32,175 bases of DNA, from assembly GCA_035566895.1 (NCBI GenBank), contig DATMQA010000075.1:1-32175 (forward strand). The letters run 5' to 3'. Made by a program: the position numbers and the translations under genes. Of this stretch, positions 31,199 through 32,175 are shown one piece after another; positions within the stretch are counted from its first letter, which is position 1, and every line of letters begins with the position of its first letter. Under the pieces are notes generated by a model. That model did not search any database. It had not been told where the DNA came from and saw nothing but the letters and a program-made list of their open reading frames with translations. Source of the DNA: DATMQA01 sp035566895 (GTDB lineage: Bacteria > Verrucomicrobiota > Verrucomicrobiia > Limisphaerales > UBA8199).

Positions 31199-32175
31199 TC
31201 AACGATCGGTGCCAGAGTAGGAGAGGTTGAAGCTCTTATTCACAACCGGGAAGTCGGGGATGATGTTACCCAGGATGGCCTCGCTCAGCGCCGGCCAATT
31301 CTGCAACGAAGGGTCCTTGATCTTGCAGCGGGCGAGACGGTTGTTCGCCGCGGTGCGGATCCAATGAAAAATTTCCCCACGCCAGCCTTCGACGTAACCC
31401 AGCGCCACGGCATTGGCCGGCAGCGACGGCAGTTTTTCCCGCAGCGGACCTTCCGGGAGAGTCTCCACAACCTGCTCGATGATGCCAAGGGCCTCGCGGA
31501 CTTCATCGATGCGGACCTGCATTCGGCGCAGCACATCGCCTTCCTGATAAACCGGCACGGTGAACTTCACCTGGCCGTAAGCCGCGTGCGGAAAGTCCCG
31601 CCGCAAATCGTGCGAAAATCCTGAGGCTCTGCCTGCCAGGCCAACCACGCCGAGGTCGCGCGCTGTTGCCGGTTTGAGGATGCCCGTCGTTTCGAGCCGG
31701 TCACGCGTCGAGGACGACTCGTGAACCAGTTCGACCAGCGACTCGAATTCCGGCCGAAGGCCGTTCACGAATTGGACGAGCGCTTTGATTTGCTCGGTGT
31801 TCCAGTCAAACCGGACGCCCCCCAGACTCGTCATCCCGCGCAACAGTCGGTTCCCGGTGAGTTGTTCGTTGAGCCGCAGCACCCGTTCTTTAAGCCGCAT
31901 CGCATGGGCGTTGGCCACGACAAACGCCACATCGGTGGCGATGGCCCCGATGTCGGCGACGTGGTTGTAGATGCGTTCCAGTTCGAGACAAACGGTGCGC
32001 AAGGCTCGGGCTCGCGGCGGGGCTTCCATCTCCGCGACCCTCTCCACCGCGTGGCAAAAAGCCGTCGCGTGAGCAAAACTCGAGTCTCCGGAAATGCTTT
32101 CAGCCAGGCTGACACCGTGAGCAATCGGGATGTTCTCGAAGAGTTTTTCGGTGCCTTTATGCGTGTAAAAGAGTC
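31199..32175 (-). CDS. HyfG/HycE/NuoD-type large subunit without nickel ligands (5' partial)
   Basis: The frame is open to the right edge; the visible part starts with LFYTHKGTEKLFENIPIAHG and encodes about 324 residues. It matches the NiFe-hydrogenase-like/NuoD large-subunit fold: ERIYNHVADIGAIATDVAF, LRLNEQLTGNRLLRGM and WRGEIFHWIRTAANNRLARC. The N-terminal nickel motif CGxC is replaced by ISGDSSFAHATAFCHAVE, and the C-terminal DPCxxC by FNLSYSGTDR, so neither cysteine pair is present. It therefore cannot hold a NiFe site and resembles Ehr (energy-converting hydrogenase-related) or NuoD-type subunits. The rest of the complex presumably lies to the right of the window. Confidence 0.87.
   Translation of the reverse strand, partial: LFYTHKGTEKLFENIPIAHGVSLAESISGDSSFAHATAFCHAVERVAEMEAPPRARALRTVCLELERIYNHVADIGAIATDVAFVVANAHAMRLKERVLRLNEQLTGNRLLRGMTSLGGVRFDWNTEQIKALVQFVNGLRPEFESLVELVHESSSTRDRLETTGILKPATARDLGVVGLAGRASGFSHDLRRDFPHAAYGQVKFTVPVYQEGDVLRRMQVRIDEVREALGIIEQVVETLPEGPLREKLPSLPANAVALGYVEGWRGEIFHWIRTAANNRLARCKIKDPSLQNWPALSEAILGNIIPDFPVVNKSFNLSYSGTDR

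Overview
The window looks like a chromosomal segment of a GC-rich, free-living Verrucomicrobiota bacterium, most likely from the Pedosphaera/Limisphaerales side of the phylum. This is inferred from several traits: an ECF sigma factor carrying its own membrane anchor and outer domain, single-copy pseudopilin-type proteins, two exported (alpha/alpha)6 glycosidases in a row, an AURKAIP1/COX24-type mini ribosomal protein, and intergenic gaps filled with degenerate inverted repeats. No tRNA, rRNA or CRISPR array was seen.

Layout. Positions 1-8.2 kb hold the end of a PLP-dependent cysteine-desulfurase-like enzyme, a pseudopilin, an ECF sigma factor with a membrane extension, a secreted beta-propeller, and a divergent isochorismatase/LysR pair around a perfect 18-bp palindrome. 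The interval 6.06-10.7 kb carries two large exported glycosidases. The interval 10.7-11.97 kb has no intact gene. It holds a two-level repeat array (nine 42-bp-phased units, with a GGGGGGTACTATATAC box ending each of two modules 357 bp apart) and a decayed IS200-type element.

From 12 to 16.1 kb three minus-strand envelope genes follow: a membrane-anchored SGNH hydrolase, a degenerate EEP-nuclease-like protein with a membrane segment and coiled coil, and an exported protein of unknown role. From 16.5 to 24.9 kb there is mostly housekeeping: purN, hisG, a 33-residue ribosomal mini-protein, a TPR lipoprotein, a DUF2203 protein, a PaaI-type thioesterase, a glycosidase-glycosyltransferase fusion and thyA. 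From 25 to 27.1 kb lies an ECF sigma factor with a probable membrane partner.

From 27.2 kb to the right edge all genes are on the minus strand and, apart from a 245-bp gap before the response regulator, closely spaced. In transcription order they are a hydrogenase-like large subunit lacking its nickel ligands, a ferredoxin/NuoB-like fusion, an RsuA-type pseudouridine synthase, lspA, an RluA-type pseudouridine synthase and a single-domain response regulator. The first two suggest that an energy-converting-hydrogenase-related (Ehr/Hyf-like) membrane complex continues beyond the window.

The most unusual items are the 42-bp-phased array with an orphan copy 6.8 kb away at 4203-4243, the nickel-site-less hydrogenase subunit with a one-cluster ferredoxin fusion, the probably inactive EEP protein flanked by two copies of a dispersed repeat, and the glycosidase-glycosyltransferase fusion.
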